DNA of 42,929 bases, from NCBI GenBank assembly GCA_018816525.1, contig JAHIVV010000077.1, positions 1 to 42,929 on the forward strand, written 5' to 3'. Below, piece by piece: positions 1 through 8,560 of this stretch. The notes under the pieces were generated by a model, which had not been told where the DNA came from, did no database searches, and worked only from the letters and a program-made list of their open reading frames with translations. Every line of letters begins with the position of its first letter. Positions within the stretch are counted from its first letter, which is position 1. The position numbers were made by a program, and so were the translations under genes. This DNA comes from Elusimicrobiota bacterium. GTDB taxonomy: Bacteria; Elusimicrobiota; Endomicrobiia; CG1-02-37-114; XYA2-FULL-39-19.

Positions 1-12
1 GGACGGTTCAAA

Positions 13-64
13 AACCTAAAATTGACAAACTCCTCCCTACGGTCGTCAAACATGTCAATTTCTT
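13..64. repeat. Inverted repeat near window edge
   Basis: A 9-base arm AAATTGACA (about 20-28) is matched by TGTCAATTT (about 54-62) around a 25-base loop. It lies downstream of the GT39 gene on the minus strand. There is no clean poly-U tract, so it may be a weak terminator or the edge of a repeated element cut by the window border. Only the symmetry is seen; its role is inferred. Confidence 0.35.
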
Positions 65-117
65 AACGGTTTTTTCACCTAAATATCTCAATGTCGCTCA
101 AAACAGTGTTCTTGCTA

Positions 118-2007
118 CTACATAACTTTGATTTCTGATACCGGGAGGACAAAAATATTATCAAGGATAATTTTGTCCTCTCCATATTGGATATAATAAA
201 TCGCTTTCATCATAGACCTGCCTGAATACTGCCTATAGCTTCCCATAAGCGCGGATGCGGCCTTCTTATCACCCTTTTGATTGTAAACATACGCAAGATT
301 GGAATAATATTCAACCTGGTAGGGGTCGAGCTCCAGTGCCTTTGAAAATTCCGCGATTGATTTATCAATATCACCTTTCAACCAATACACAAAACCCAGA
401 TTGTTGTGCAAAACAGGGTTTTCCGGTTCAGTTTTAAGTTTTTCCAGATAAAAATATATATCGGTTGAGATTTTAATTACATAAGAATCTAGAATTTCCT
501 GTTTCTTTTCAACTCTTGGATTATTTTTCAGAATATTTTCATAATCGCTTTGCGAGATATCATAAATCAGCCAGGAATACCCGATATTTCCCGAAGGTTT
601 AAAATCCCGGAGCCATTTATGCGTATTTTTATTAAGGACAAAAACGTCATCCAGGTTATTTGCGTTTATTATGATCTTTCCTGCGACAGGAGTTTTAGGA
701 TTAAACTGCAGTTTTTTATCTTTCATATATTTGATAACCAGGTTCCTGTCCTGTCCCCAGTCAAGATTTGAATCTGCGAGGTATTTATAACCGTTTTTTG
801 ACCCGCCGGCCAACTCATTGAAATACGCTATATAATACGGATGCGCCAGCAAACTATCTACAGCGTACCACAATAGCAACACAATAAAAACCGGTTTAAT
901 GAGTTTAACTTTTATATTGGCTAGATTGCTCAATAGTACAAACATAAACGGGAACAACGGTAGTAAATACCTGAACCCGGTATTATTTTTATTGAAAAAA
1001 CACGCTACAACAACCAGCATCGCGACTGGAATGATAAGGAAGTAATCAGCAGGCAAAGATTTTCCTATTTGGCGGTATTTGAAGAAAAGAAGGAATATCA
1101 AAATCATTAACAAAATTGGCAGAGGTTCTTTCAACGCAAATGCTGTGGGGAAATAATACCACCAGCCATGATAGGAATACTTGCCCATAAGAAACGCGGG
1201 GTGGCCTATTTCATTTATATGCTGTTGGCGGTCAAATCCGATTACATAGGGATGCGGCAGTAAATTTAGTACAGCGGTTTTATCTAAAGCCAAAAACAAA
1301 TTGCTTCTCAATATCCTTTTATCAAGCTTGCCGAAGGTTCCGTTAAATCCGTACCCTAAATTTAGTACAAATAACCCTATTAAGATAATAAATACAAATG
1401 AAACTGCTTTTAGTTTCTTTTTGTAAAGCAAATTTTCAGCAATCAGGAATACTGGCAGTATCGCAAAAAGAATTACCGCAGTATATTTTGATAGTAATGC
1501 CAATCCCAGAAAAACACCTGAAACAAGCACCCATTTTACTTTTGACTTATCATCCCTGAACTTCCAGAAATAATAAACGGTTATAAACATGAAACAGCTT
1601 ACCAATATATCTGTGGTAATCAACCCGGAATGAGCTATCACATTCGGTGAAAAAGAATACAACCCCAGCGCGATTAGCCCGGCCTTATTCCCATAAAGCT
1701 CCCGGGCAAATTTGAAAATGTAAAAACCCAACAATAAAGAAAACAAGGACATCAAAGCTCTTGCGTAGAAAAGCCTTTGATCCCAATCCTTGAACTGGAA
1801 GTTATTCAGTATTTTGCCGTGAGTGTAAAATGAGAGAGAAGGATGTCTTATGGTGCTTTCAATATCCCAAGTGTTGTATTTTGCAAGGTACCAGCCGGAT
1901 TTAAGGTAATCCATCTCGTCATAAGTGTCGGTGGCAACACTTATGAACATCAGGACTCTTACAAATAACACTAAAAGCAAACCAAAAGCAATTAATTTAG
2001 CTTTCAT
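118..2007 (-). CDS. GT39-type membrane glycosyltransferase with C-terminal TPR
   Basis: This 629-residue polytopic protein resembles the ArnT/PMT (GT-C, family 39) glycosyltransferases, which move a sugar from a lipid-phosphate donor on the outer face of the inner membrane. After the first membrane helix it has an acidic loop pair, D30-E31 in TYDEMDY, the expected catalytic/metal position of GT-C enzymes. About ten hydrophobic helices follow, then a soluble C-terminal part. From about residue 530 to 600 that part carries two TPR units (NNLGFVYWLKGD, SNLAYVYNQKGD). The ATG lies one base after the DtxR/FeoA gene stop, so it is probably the last gene of the feo operon. The acceptor cannot be told from sequence; protein or lipid glycosylation are both possible. 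The family call is confident, the substrate is not. Confidence 0.8.
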   Translation of the reverse strand: MKAKLIAFGLLLVLFVRVLMFISVATDTYDEMDYLKSGWYLAKYNTWDIESTIRHPSLSFYTHGKILNNFQFKDWDQRLFYARALMSLFSLLLGFYIFKFARELYGNKAGLIALGLYSFSPNVIAHSGLITTDILVSCFMFITVYYFWKFRDDKSKVKWVLVSGVFLGLALLSKYTAVILFAILPVFLIAENLLYKKKLKAVSFVFIILIGLFVLNLGYGFNGTFGKLDKRILRSNLFLALDKTAVLNLLPHPYVIGFDRQQHINEIGHPAFLMGKYSYHGWWYYFPTAFALKEPLPILLMILIFLLFFKYRQIGKSLPADYFLIIPVAMLVVVACFFNKNNTGFRYLLPLFPFMFVLLSNLANIKVKLIKPVFIVLLLWYAVDSLLAHPYYIAYFNELAGGSKNGYKYLADSNLDWGQDRNLVIKYMKDKKLQFNPKTPVAGKIIINANNLDDVFVLNKNTHKWLRDFKPSGNIGYSWLIYDISQSDYENILKNNPRVEKKQEILDSYVIKISTDIYFYLEKLKTEPENPVLHNNLGFVYWLKGDIDKSIAEFSKALELDPYQVEYYSNLAYVYNQKGDKKAASALMGSYRQYSGRSMMKAIYYIQYGEDKIILDNIFVLPVSEIKVM

Positions 2008-2008
2008 T

Positions 2009-2689
2009 TTATTTGGGTTTTTTTACAAATATGTTTTTTGCTATTTCCTCTTCAATGGCAATCTGGGTCTCGCCGTGCTGGATAATAAAGGAAGGGTATG
2101 TTTCGTGAACACGCACTGTATTTCCCGGAACCAGGCCGAAAGACATCAGTTTGTGCAGTTGAATGTCTTTTTCTCCCAGGATATAAACAATTTTTACATC
2201 GCTATTGGCTTTTATTTTTGATAACGGAATAATTATGCTGTCAACTCTATCTTTTGCTTTTTCACAGCACTCGCCCACAGGAATAGGAGATCCGTGCGGG
2301 CACTGCCTGGGATGCCCCAAAAGAGTGCAGATACTTTCCTCAACTTCTTTTGAAAGTATGTGTTCAAAATCACAGGCAAAGGAACTTGGTTCGGCAATAT
2401 CAAGCACATCGGATAACAACCTCTCGGCAACCCTTTGCCTGCGGATCAGGTCTTTAGCAATTTTCTCCCCTTCCGGGCTGAACATTACCTTTGCATCCTT
2501 TAATAAAACGAATCCTTTGTTTTCTAAATCCGCGAAGATATCTCTTCCTATACTTTCATGAATTTTTTTTGATACAGTATCTTTTGTGTCATTGTTTTTT
2601 TCTTTTAATTCCCAAATAATGCTTAAAGCTTCCTCTATCTCCTGTTTTGCCGGACACAGGCCATGAATGGATGTTTTTTCTTCGTTCAT
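2009..2689 (-). CDS. DtxR/MntR-family metal-dependent regulator fused to FeoA-type domain
   Basis: This 226-residue protein has a DtxR-like winged helix at the N-terminus, then the family signature with AERLL (88-92) and C106-x2-E109-H110 in the metal-binding helix. GHPRQCPHGSPIP (125-137) follows, then an FeoA/SH3-like C-terminal domain from about 150 to 226. In DtxR the primary metal site uses Cys102, Glu105 and His106, which match C106, E109 and H110. The ancillary-site His79 position appears to be Gln85, so the second site may differ. It sits 11 bases after feoB on the same strand, which fits an iron-sensing repressor of Fe(II) uptake. A manganese regulator remains possible. No separate feoA is present, so the fused FeoA domain might also act on FeoB; that is inference. 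Confidence 0.85.
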   Translation of the reverse strand: MNEEKTSIHGLCPAKQEIEEALSIIWELKEKNNDTKDTVSKKIHESIGRDIFADLENKGFVLLKDAKVMFSPEGEKIAKDLIRRQRVAERLLSDVLDIAEPSSFACDFEHILSKEVEESICTLLGHPRQCPHGSPIPVGECCEKAKDRVDSIIIPLSKIKANSDVKIVYILGEKDIQLHKLMSFGLVPGNTVRVHETYPSFIIQHGETQIAIEEEIAKNIFVKKPK

Positions 2690-2700
2690 TTTATTTACCT

Positions 2701-4653
2701 CTATAAACTAATAATTTTATAGCTAACTAAATAGCCTAACAGTAAATTTACCATACTGCCAAACAAAATCGCGTAAGTCGTAACAAAAAGCATAATCCCT
2801 GCGGCAGCTTTAATTCCTCTTTCCTTTATTGTTACAAGAAACTGCGCTATACACGGCATAAACAATGTAACCACAATCAGGCTTACCACTACCTGCTGAT
2901 TTGTCATCATTCCTTTCTTATAAAGCATGTAAAGGCCCGCAGTTCCGTAATCTCTTCTTAAAAATCCCACAATAAACGCGGATGAAGTTTCTATAGGCAG
3001 GTTCAGCAAATCAACAACAATCGGATTCATTAGTTTATTTAAAAATCCCAACAATCCCGACTTGCTCAAAAAAAACAGGAAAAGAGTGCCTGCAATAAAC
3101 AACGGAACAGCTTCCTTCAGGTACCATTTGATTCTTGCGAATGTTTTTACGAGAATATTGCTGATTTTTGGAATCCTTATCGGCGGCAATTCCTGGATAA
3201 AGCGGCTCTTTTCGCCTTTAACAATTTTTGACGCCACGAAACCCACAAGGACAAATGATGAGAGGATGGAAAGAAACCAAATTATAAAACCTGTAAATGA
3301 TATGCTTCCCAACAATCCCAGGATTACACCCAGCTGCGCGGAACACGGGATACATAACGCAAGCAGCAAGGTTACCAGCAGCCTTTCCTTTTTAGTATCA
3401 AGTATTCTCGAAGTTAAAACTGCCATAGTCCCACAGCCTAAACCCAGCACCATGGGAAGTATCGCCCGGCCATTGAGTCCGATTTTGCTGAACAATCTGT
3501 CTGAAAGAGCGGATAACCTGGGTAAATACCCGGAATCTTCCAATAATCCGAAAAAAATAAAAAAAACGGTTACTATAGGCAAAACAATAGCAAACGCGTA
3601 AGTCAATGCCATGGTTATTATTCCATATTCTCCGATAAATAATTCATTAATAAACGCGATGTGAATATACTTTTCAAATAATTTCATGAATACCGGATTA
3701 ATGTAACCTTTGAAAATTGTATTTTCAAAAAAATCCACCATTGCGCCTGCGGCAAACCTGCCGACAAACTCATACATTACTAACAGCACAAAAAAGAGAA
3801 TTATCAGGCCGCTGAAAGGCCGCAAAGTCATCCGGCCCAAAAAATCCTGTATTACCCGGTTCAACGGCGCCGAGAACTTCAGGGTTTTTTTAAAAAGTTT
3901 TCCCGTAATTTTAAGTTTTTCATCCATCAGCACCGCTTCAACCGGCTTTGAAAGTTCTTTCCGGCAAAAATTTTTTATTGAATGTACTTTTTCAACAGTT
4001 TCCTTTACCAGATATTTTGATATTTTTTCGTCTTCAAGATCCGACGCAAGCAGCCTTAAAGCAAAAGCGCGGTTATCTTTCAAAAATGCCGGCAATTCCT
4101 TTCTAATATTGCTCAATGAGTCTTCAATTATTTCATTATATTCTATTTTAAAATTTGGACTGTCATGTTTTATTTCTTGGGAGAGCAGTCCTTTCAACTC
4201 CGGTATGCCTTCTTTTGTTATAGCAACAGTTTTGACTATGCTTAATCCCAGGGTTGAAGAAAGCGCCTCTGCATCAATATTAATACCGCGCTGTTTGGCT
4301 TCGTCATGCATATTGAGTACTACTATCAATGGCAATCCTGTCTCTATCAATTCAAGGGTAAGAATAAGGCTTCTATCGAGATTCTTACTGTCAAGAACAT
4401 TGATTACTGCTTTAATGTCTCCTTCAAGCAATATATTTGAAGTGACTATTTCATCTTCTGAATGCGGAATAAGAGAATTTACCCCAGGAGTATCTATAAC
4501 CTGATATACTTTATTGTTCAACTTCACCAGTCCGTCCGAAACATCTACGGTGGTTCCCGGATAATTGGACACGGTTACATAATTGCCTGTCAGGCAATTA
4601 AATATAACGCTTTTTCCGACATTCGGATTTCCTACTAATACAATTTTTTCCAT
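2701..4653 (-). CDS. feoB: Ferrous iron transporter FeoB
   Basis: FeoB moves Fe(II) across the inner membrane and has a cytoplasmic GTPase domain. The 650-residue protein starts with the G1 loop GNPNVGKS (8-15), followed by a G2-region threonine stretch (NYPGTTVDVSDG), G3 DTPG and G4 NMHDE. A helical linker leads to two Gate regions with many membrane helices. The conserved LGLGCGTMAVLTSR and CIPCSAQ segments, typical of the FeoB core, are present. Its length is slightly below that of classical FeoB because it has no long C-terminal extension. It follows the ogg2 gene by 5 bases and is followed by the DtxR/FeoA gene, giving a compact iron operon. There is no good Shine-Dalgarno just before the ATG, so translation may be coupled to the upstream gene. 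Confidence 0.96.
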   Translation of the reverse strand: MEKIVLVGNPNVGKSVIFNCLTGNYVTVSNYPGTTVDVSDGLVKLNNKVYQVIDTPGVNSLIPHSEDEIVTSNILLEGDIKAVINVLDSKNLDRSLILTLELIETGLPLIVVLNMHDEAKQRGINIDAEALSSTLGLSIVKTVAITKEGIPELKGLLSQEIKHDSPNFKIEYNEIIEDSLSNIRKELPAFLKDNRAFALRLLASDLEDEKISKYLVKETVEKVHSIKNFCRKELSKPVEAVLMDEKLKITGKLFKKTLKFSAPLNRVIQDFLGRMTLRPFSGLIILFFVLLVMYEFVGRFAAGAMVDFFENTIFKGYINPVFMKLFEKYIHIAFINELFIGEYGIITMALTYAFAIVLPIVTVFFIFFGLLEDSGYLPRLSALSDRLFSKIGLNGRAILPMVLGLGCGTMAVLTSRILDTKKERLLVTLLLALCIPCSAQLGVILGLLGSISFTGFIIWFLSILSSFVLVGFVASKIVKGEKSRFIQELPPIRIPKISNILVKTFARIKWYLKEAVPLFIAGTLFLFFLSKSGLLGFLNKLMNPIVVDLLNLPIETSSAFIVGFLRRDYGTAGLYMLYKKGMMTNQQVVVSLIVVTLFMPCIAQFLVTIKERGIKAAAGIMLFVTTYAILFGSMVNLLLGYLVSYKIISL

Positions 4654-4658
4654 TTAGT

Positions 4659-5306
4659 TTATTTGAATATCTCTCCGGTTTCGTTAGACCAAAAAAGCAA
4701 ATCCAGGTGAGAAATCGGGATTTTGATTTTCTTAGAAAATTGTTTGAGTTTTTCTTCTATTTCAAAATATTTTTTCGGCGTAATTGATGTTGGAATTTCT
4801 TTTATAACCCCCAGAGCTTTCATATTTTTCAGGATATGCCGGTCTAAAATCGCCAGGTTTTCCCCAAGCCCGATATTTCTAAGGAAATGGCTGGCTTCTT
4901 TATATCCGATTCCCTTAATATTTTTCACAATCCAATTTCTGAGCTCAAAAGTATTGGCTTGTTCTTTGGGATCAAGCAATCTTTTATGCAATTCACCCAT
5001 AATTTTACGGGATTCTGTCACATATCTTGCTTTATTGTTTTTGAAACGGACTTTATTGAGATGTTCGCTGATTTGTTGGGCTTCGCCGGAGAAAAGCAAT
5101 TTATTGTTTTTAAGAATGGATACAGCTTCCCAGCAGCTTTTTGCTTTTGATTGGGGAGTGAACAGGCAGAAACACAATTCAGGGAAAATGTCTTTTTGCG
5201 CGCTTTTACGCGCGCCTTTGCGTAAAACACAGCCGAACTCATTCAGCCTAGAAATGATCTCGCCTTTTCTTAACCTATATAAACGCTTTAATTCTATTAT
5301 ATTCAT
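4659..5306 (-). CDS. ogg: 8-oxoguanine DNA glycosylase/AP lyase, Ogg2 type
   Basis: This 215-residue helix-hairpin-helix glycosylase removes 8-oxoguanine and nicks the abasic site. It matches the archaeal/Thermotoga Ogg2 family: the N-terminal ELCFCLFTPQSKAKSCW block (44-59), then the hairpin KGIGYKEASHFLRNIG with the Schiff-base lysine at K136, and the catalytic aspartate D155 in LAILDRHIL. Spacing between these two (19) equals that of other OGG enzymes. The protein ends in lysine (GEIFK); in the M. jannaschii enzyme the C-terminal lysine helps recognise 8-oxoG, as I recall. It is the first gene of the feoB operon, linking repair of iron-driven oxidative damage with iron uptake (inference). 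Confidence 0.9.
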   Translation of the reverse strand: MNIIELKRLYRLRKGEIISRLNEFGCVLRKGARKSAQKDIFPELCFCLFTPQSKAKSCWEAVSILKNNKLLFSGEAQQISEHLNKVRFKNNKARYVTESRKIMGELHKRLLDPKEQANTFELRNWIVKNIKGIGYKEASHFLRNIGLGENLAILDRHILKNMKALGVIKEIPTSITPKKYFEIEEKLKQFSKKIKIPISHLDLLFWSNETGEIFK

Positions 5307-5311
5307 TTTAC

Positions 5312-5392
5312 AACTCCCCTTCTATTCTTAACAACCCCCTTTTCCTCCCCCTTTAGCAAAGGGGGACAGTGGGGGTTCGGTCTAGGGGAGTT
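5312..5392. repeat. Nested GC-rich palindromic repeat
   Basis: Three nested inverted repeats share one centre: AACTCCCCT (5312-5320) with AGGGGAGTT (5384-5392), AACCCCC (5333-5339) with GGGGGTT (5371-5377), and TCCCCCTTT (5346-5354) with AAAGGGGGA (5358-5366) around the loop AGC. It fills the space between rbr, whose stop is at 5402, and the start of ogg2. Its look resembles the C-rich/G-rich palindromes dispersed in many bacterial genomes. It could also end the PerR operon transcript by folding, though a U-tract is missing. Confidence 0.7.
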
Positions 5393-5401
5393 TTAACATT
5401 T

Positions 5402-5977
5402 TTACCAGTTTTCACCTAAAAGCTCAAAATACGCAGTCGGATGTTTGCAGGCGGGGCACTCTTTTGGAGCTTCTGCGCCTTCATGAATATACCCGCAGTT
5501 TCTGCATCTCCACTTTGTAATTTTTTCTCTTTTGAATACTCTGTTGTTTTTAATATTTTCTAAGAGCGCCAGGTATCTTTTTTCATGCTGTCTTTCTGCA
5601 ACAACAATCGCCCTATAGGACGCGGCAACTTCCGGATAACCTTCCGCTTCAGCAATTTTTGCGAATTCTGGATATAATTTGGAGTATTCCAAATTTTCAC
5701 CTGCCGCGGCTTCTTTCAAATTTTCTGTTGTTTTACCGATAACACCTGCCGGGTAAGTTGCCGTAATTTCAACATCGCCGCCTTCTAAATACTTGAAAAA
5801 TACCTTTGCATGTTCTTTCTCATTTTCAGCAGTATCAGTAAAGAGAAAAGAAATTTGTTCATAGCCTTCTTTCTTTGCCGCAGATGCAAAATACGTGTAT
5901 CTGTTCCTTGCCTGCGATTCGCCTGCAAACGTTGCTAAAAGATTTTTTTCAGTTTTACTCCCTTTAATGCTTTTCAT
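5402..5977 (-). CDS. rbr: Rubrerythrin
   Basis: Rubrerythrin is a cytoplasmic diiron protein that reduces hydrogen peroxide in anaerobes. The 191-residue chain has the ferritin-like four-helix part with the usual ligands (E20, E53/H56, E94, E128, H131) and a C-terminal rubredoxin-like domain with CRNCGY (C158, C161) and CPACKH (C174, C177). Length and domain order are those of classical rubrerythrin. The start has a strong AGGGAGG site. It is the last gene of the PerR operon, 12 bases after fprA, which fits peroxide-inducible expression. Electrons would come from a rubredoxin such as the C-terminal domain of the Hrb-like protein at 12640-13347 (inference). Confidence 0.97.
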   Translation of the reverse strand: MKSIKGSKTEKNLLATFAGESQARNRYTYFASAAKKEGYEQISFLFTDTAENEKEHAKVFFKYLEGGDVEITATYPAGVIGKTTENLKEAAAGENLEYSKLYPEFAKIAEAEGYPEVAASYRAIVVAERQHEKRYLALLENIKNNRVFKREKITKWRCRNCGYIHEGAEAPKECPACKHPTAYFELLGENW

Positions 5978-5989
5978 TCCGTCCTCCCT

Positions 5990-7183
5990 TCATATTTTTT
6001 GCGCAAAATTTTTGCCAAACTCGTAACATTGCTTCATTTCATTTTCATCAGGAACAAATTTAACAGATATTGAAGGCTGTGCAAGCTCAATCCCTGTTTC
6101 TTTGAGCACCCCTTCAATCCGCATTACGGCTCCGCCAGCCCAACCGTAGGAACCAAAAGCCGTTGCAATTCTGTTTTTCGGTTTTAGGATTTTCAAAAAC
6201 CCCAAAAACCCTTCTATACTGGGCAGCATATCGTTCCCATGCGTAGAAGAACCTATCAAATATCCTTTTGCATCAAGCATCTCCTTAATAACTTCAGTAC
6301 GATCCGCTGAATTGACATCATACAGTTTAACGTCAATACCACCCGCATCCATAATTCCATCAGCTATTTGTTTAGCCATTTTCGCTGTAGACTCCCACAT
6401 GGTTTCGTAAACTATAACCACTTTTTTCTTTGTTTCGTTCTTGGCCCAATTAATATAAGAATTTACTATTTTCATCGGGTCTTTGCGCCAGATAATTCCA
6501 TGGCTGGGCGCAATCATTTTTATCGGTATATTCGCTTTCTGCACTTCCTCGATTTTCCTCAAAACAATCTGGCTTAAGGGCCAGATTATATTTGCATAAT
6601 ATTTTGCCGCCTCGTCCATAAGAAAACTATTATCCACTTCATCGTCAAACCTTTCTGAAGTGGCATAATGCTGGCCAAAAGCGTCGTTCGGCAGTAAAAT
6701 CTCGTCTTCAATCATGTATGTGAACATGCTGTCCGGCCAGTGAATCATGGGAGCTTCAATAAATGTTAAGGTTTTTTTACCCAATTTAAGCTTATCCCCG
6801 CTTTTTACTATTCTAAATTCCCAATCGCCGTAATAATTCTTATACAATCCTTCTTTGCATTTTTCCGTGCCTAAAACCAGCGCTTTTGGGCAGAGTTTAT
6901 GTATTGCAGGTAATGCCCCTGAATGATCTCTTTCCACATGATTGGCAATTATGTAGTCTATTTTCTCCGGCGGGATTATCTCTTTGATATTTTCAATCAT
7001 TTCATTGGCAAACGGCTCAAGGACCGTATCAACCAACGCAACTTTTCCTTCAGGGTCTACGATTAAATATGCATTATAGGTTGAACCTCTCTGGGTGTTG
7101 TAAGTATGCCCGTGGAAAGCCCTTAAGTTCCAGTCAATGGCTCCGACCCAAAATAAACCATCTGCAATTTTTACCGCTGTCAT
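5990..7183 (-). CDS. fprA: A-type flavodiiron protein FprA (O2/NO reductase)
   Basis: This 397-residue flavodiiron protein reduces O2 to water or NO to N2O in the cytoplasm. The N-terminal metallo-beta-lactamase-like domain carries the diiron motif H82-x-E84-x-D86-H87 (NHVERDH), the APMIHWPDSM segment and NDAFGQH. From about residue 253 (KKVVIVYETMWEST) a flavodoxin domain binds FMN. There is no fused rubredoxin, so electrons must come from a partner; the flavin reductase-rubredoxin encoded in the same operon is the obvious donor, as described for Moorella FprA/Hrb. The ATG overlaps the stop of the TlpA-like gene in an ATGA arrangement. Confidence 0.96.
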   Translation of the reverse strand: MTAVKIADGLFWVGAIDWNLRAFHGHTYNTQRGSTYNAYLIVDPEGKVALVDTVLEPFANEMIENIKEIIPPEKIDYIIANHVERDHSGALPAIHKLCPKALVLGTEKCKEGLYKNYYGDWEFRIVKSGDKLKLGKKTLTFIEAPMIHWPDSMFTYMIEDEILLPNDAFGQHYATSERFDDEVDNSFLMDEAAKYYANIIWPLSQIVLRKIEEVQKANIPIKMIAPSHGIIWRKDPMKIVNSYINWAKNETKKKVVIVYETMWESTAKMAKQIADGIMDAGGIDVKLYDVNSADRTEVIKEMLDAKGYLIGSSTHGNDMLPSIEGFLGFLKILKPKNRIATAFGSYGWAGGAVMRIEGVLKETGIELAQPSISVKFVPDENEMKQCYEFGKNFAQKI

Positions 7184-7683
7184 TTTGACCCCTTAGTTTT
7201 CTGCCCGATTAACTTCTTAACATATTGAATTGAATCATGCGGCACTTGATGCTCATTATAAATGATGTTACCGTTTTTATCTACTATAATATTTGCAGGG
7301 ATACCTGTAACTTTATAAGCGGCAGAGACTGTTCCATCGGTATCGAGCAAAATTTTATATTTAATTCCTCTCTTTTTTGCATAAGCAGAGACATCTTGCT
7401 GTTTTTCCTGAACATTTACAGCCAGAATCTCAAATTTATTTTTATCAACAGCATCGTACAATTTTTTTAGTTCCGGAATTTCCTCAATACAGTAGCCGCA
7501 CCAGCTGGCCCAAAAAACAATCATTACTGTCTTTTTATTCCTGAAGCTCTTCAGGCTTACCTGCTCACCCTTAATGCTCTTGAGCGAAAAATCAATTGCT
7601 TTATCCTCAGGGGAGGTCTGAGCTATACCTGCAAAACTTATACCCAAAACAATAACTGCTGCTAAAAACATTCTCCTTTTCAT
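7180..7683 (-). CDS. TlpA/ResA-like thioredoxin-fold protein, exported
   Basis: This is a 167-residue TlpA-like disulfide/redox protein with an N-terminal hydrophobic export segment (MKRRMFLAAVIVLGISFAG). The AhpC/TSA-redoxin fold carries the active site WASWCGYC (C62, C65) and a cis-Pro region near VTGIPANIIVDKNG. I chose the ATG at 7683 because a GGAGG site stands 10 bases before it; an in-frame ATG nine codons upstream overlaps korB and lacks such a site. It would act outside the cytoplasm, keeping thiols reduced or handling peroxide. Its place between korB and fprA in a PerR-headed operon suggests a role in oxidative stress (inference). Confidence 0.88.
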   Translation of the reverse strand: MKRRMFLAAVIVLGISFAGIAQTSPEDKAIDFSLKSIKGEQVSLKSFRNKKTVMIVFWASWCGYCIEEIPELKKLYDAVDKNKFEILAVNVQEKQQDVSAYAKKRGIKYKILLDTDGTVSAAYKVTGIPANIIVDKNGNIIYNEHQVPHDSIQYVKKLIGQKTKGSK

Positions 7684-7702
7684 GCTTTTATCCTCCGGTT
7701 TT

Positions 7703-8548
7703 TTAAACATACTTTTTTAACAGTTCCTGCATTTTTGCTGACCGAATATTTCCGTCAATTTTTCCTTGATGGAAATTTTCGTCAAAAGTAGTGTCTTCCT
7801 TTTTGTAAAATGCTCCCAGAGCAATAGGAACATTCATATTATAATCCCATTCTCTTAATTTTTTCATAGCATCGTCAAACCTGCCGGTGTTATGATCAAC
7901 CAGTTCATAAGCTTTTTTATTGTAGTAATCGTACATATTGAAAAATGTCACACAGACCTGGAGCACATCCACAAGAGAAAATCCTTTATGCAAAATTGCT
8001 TCCTTAAATAATTTTTTCATGAGTTCCATGTTATTGGAAAAACCCCTGGCAACATATGTTGCACCGCTCGCAAGAGCAATTTCTAACGGATTTATAGGAA
8101 GTTCTTTTGAACCTCCGGGTGTTGAGCGGCCTTTGTAGCCCAGAGGTGAAGTTGGGGTATATTGGCCGGTTGTAAGGCCGTAGACCCGGTTGTTGTGCAC
8201 AATCATGGTGATATCAACATTTCTTTTTGCTCCAAATAACAGATGTTCCAAACCTTCGCCGTAGCAATCTCCGTCGCCGGCAAAACCTATTACTTTCAGA
8301 TCTGGGTTAGCAAGTTTTATAGCTGTTGCAACGGGGACCACTCTTCCATGTAATGAATAAAAACTATTTATATTCAGGTAATCAACTATTTTTGCGTGGC
8401 AGCCGATACCGGAAACTATAACTATTTTCTCTTTTGGAGTGCCTTCTTCAATTAAAGCGTTTATAACAGCTTTTATCGAACCCAAAATTGCAAAATTCCC
8501 GCACCCCGGGCACCATGTATTTTTCGCGCTCGTATTCAGTTCTGTCAT
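7703..8548 (-). CDS. 2-oxoacid:ferredoxin oxidoreductase, beta (TPP) subunit
   Basis: This 281-residue subunit binds thiamine pyrophosphate and a 4Fe-4S cluster. The TPP motif starts at GDGD (91-94) and ends at NN (119-120). Four cysteines placed as in KorB/PorB-type subunits (C13 and C16 in WCPGCG, C50 in GIGC, C199 in LQVCVTF) would bind the cluster. It decarboxylates a 2-oxoacid together with the alpha/gamma chain encoded just upstream and passes electrons to ferredoxin. The substrate (2-oxoglutarate, pyruvate or branched 2-oxoacids) cannot be settled by eye; KorB-like is closest. The enzyme class is oxygen-sensitive, which makes its place in a PerR operon sensible. Confidence 0.92.
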   Translation of the reverse strand: MTELNTSAKNTWCPGCGNFAILGSIKAVINALIEEGTPKEKIVIVSGIGCHAKIVDYLNINSFYSLHGRVVPVATAIKLANPDLKVIGFAGDGDCYGEGLEHLLFGAKRNVDITMIVHNNRVYGLTTGQYTPTSPLGYKGRSTPGGSKELPINPLEIALASGATYVARGFSNNMELMKKLFKEAILHKGFSLVDVLQVCVTFFNMYDYYNKKAYELVDHNTGRFDDAMKKLREWDYNMNVPIALGAFYKKEDTTFDENFHQGKIDGNIRSAKMQELLKKYV

Positions 8549-8560
8549 ATATTCACCAAA

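Noticed and set aside
3062-4504. Long plus-strand open frames opposite feoB (3062-3601 and 3710-4504)
   Set aside because: feoB on the other strand is complete with all GTPase and Gate motifs; these antisense frames show no family resemblance and have Ser/Lys-rich shadow composition.
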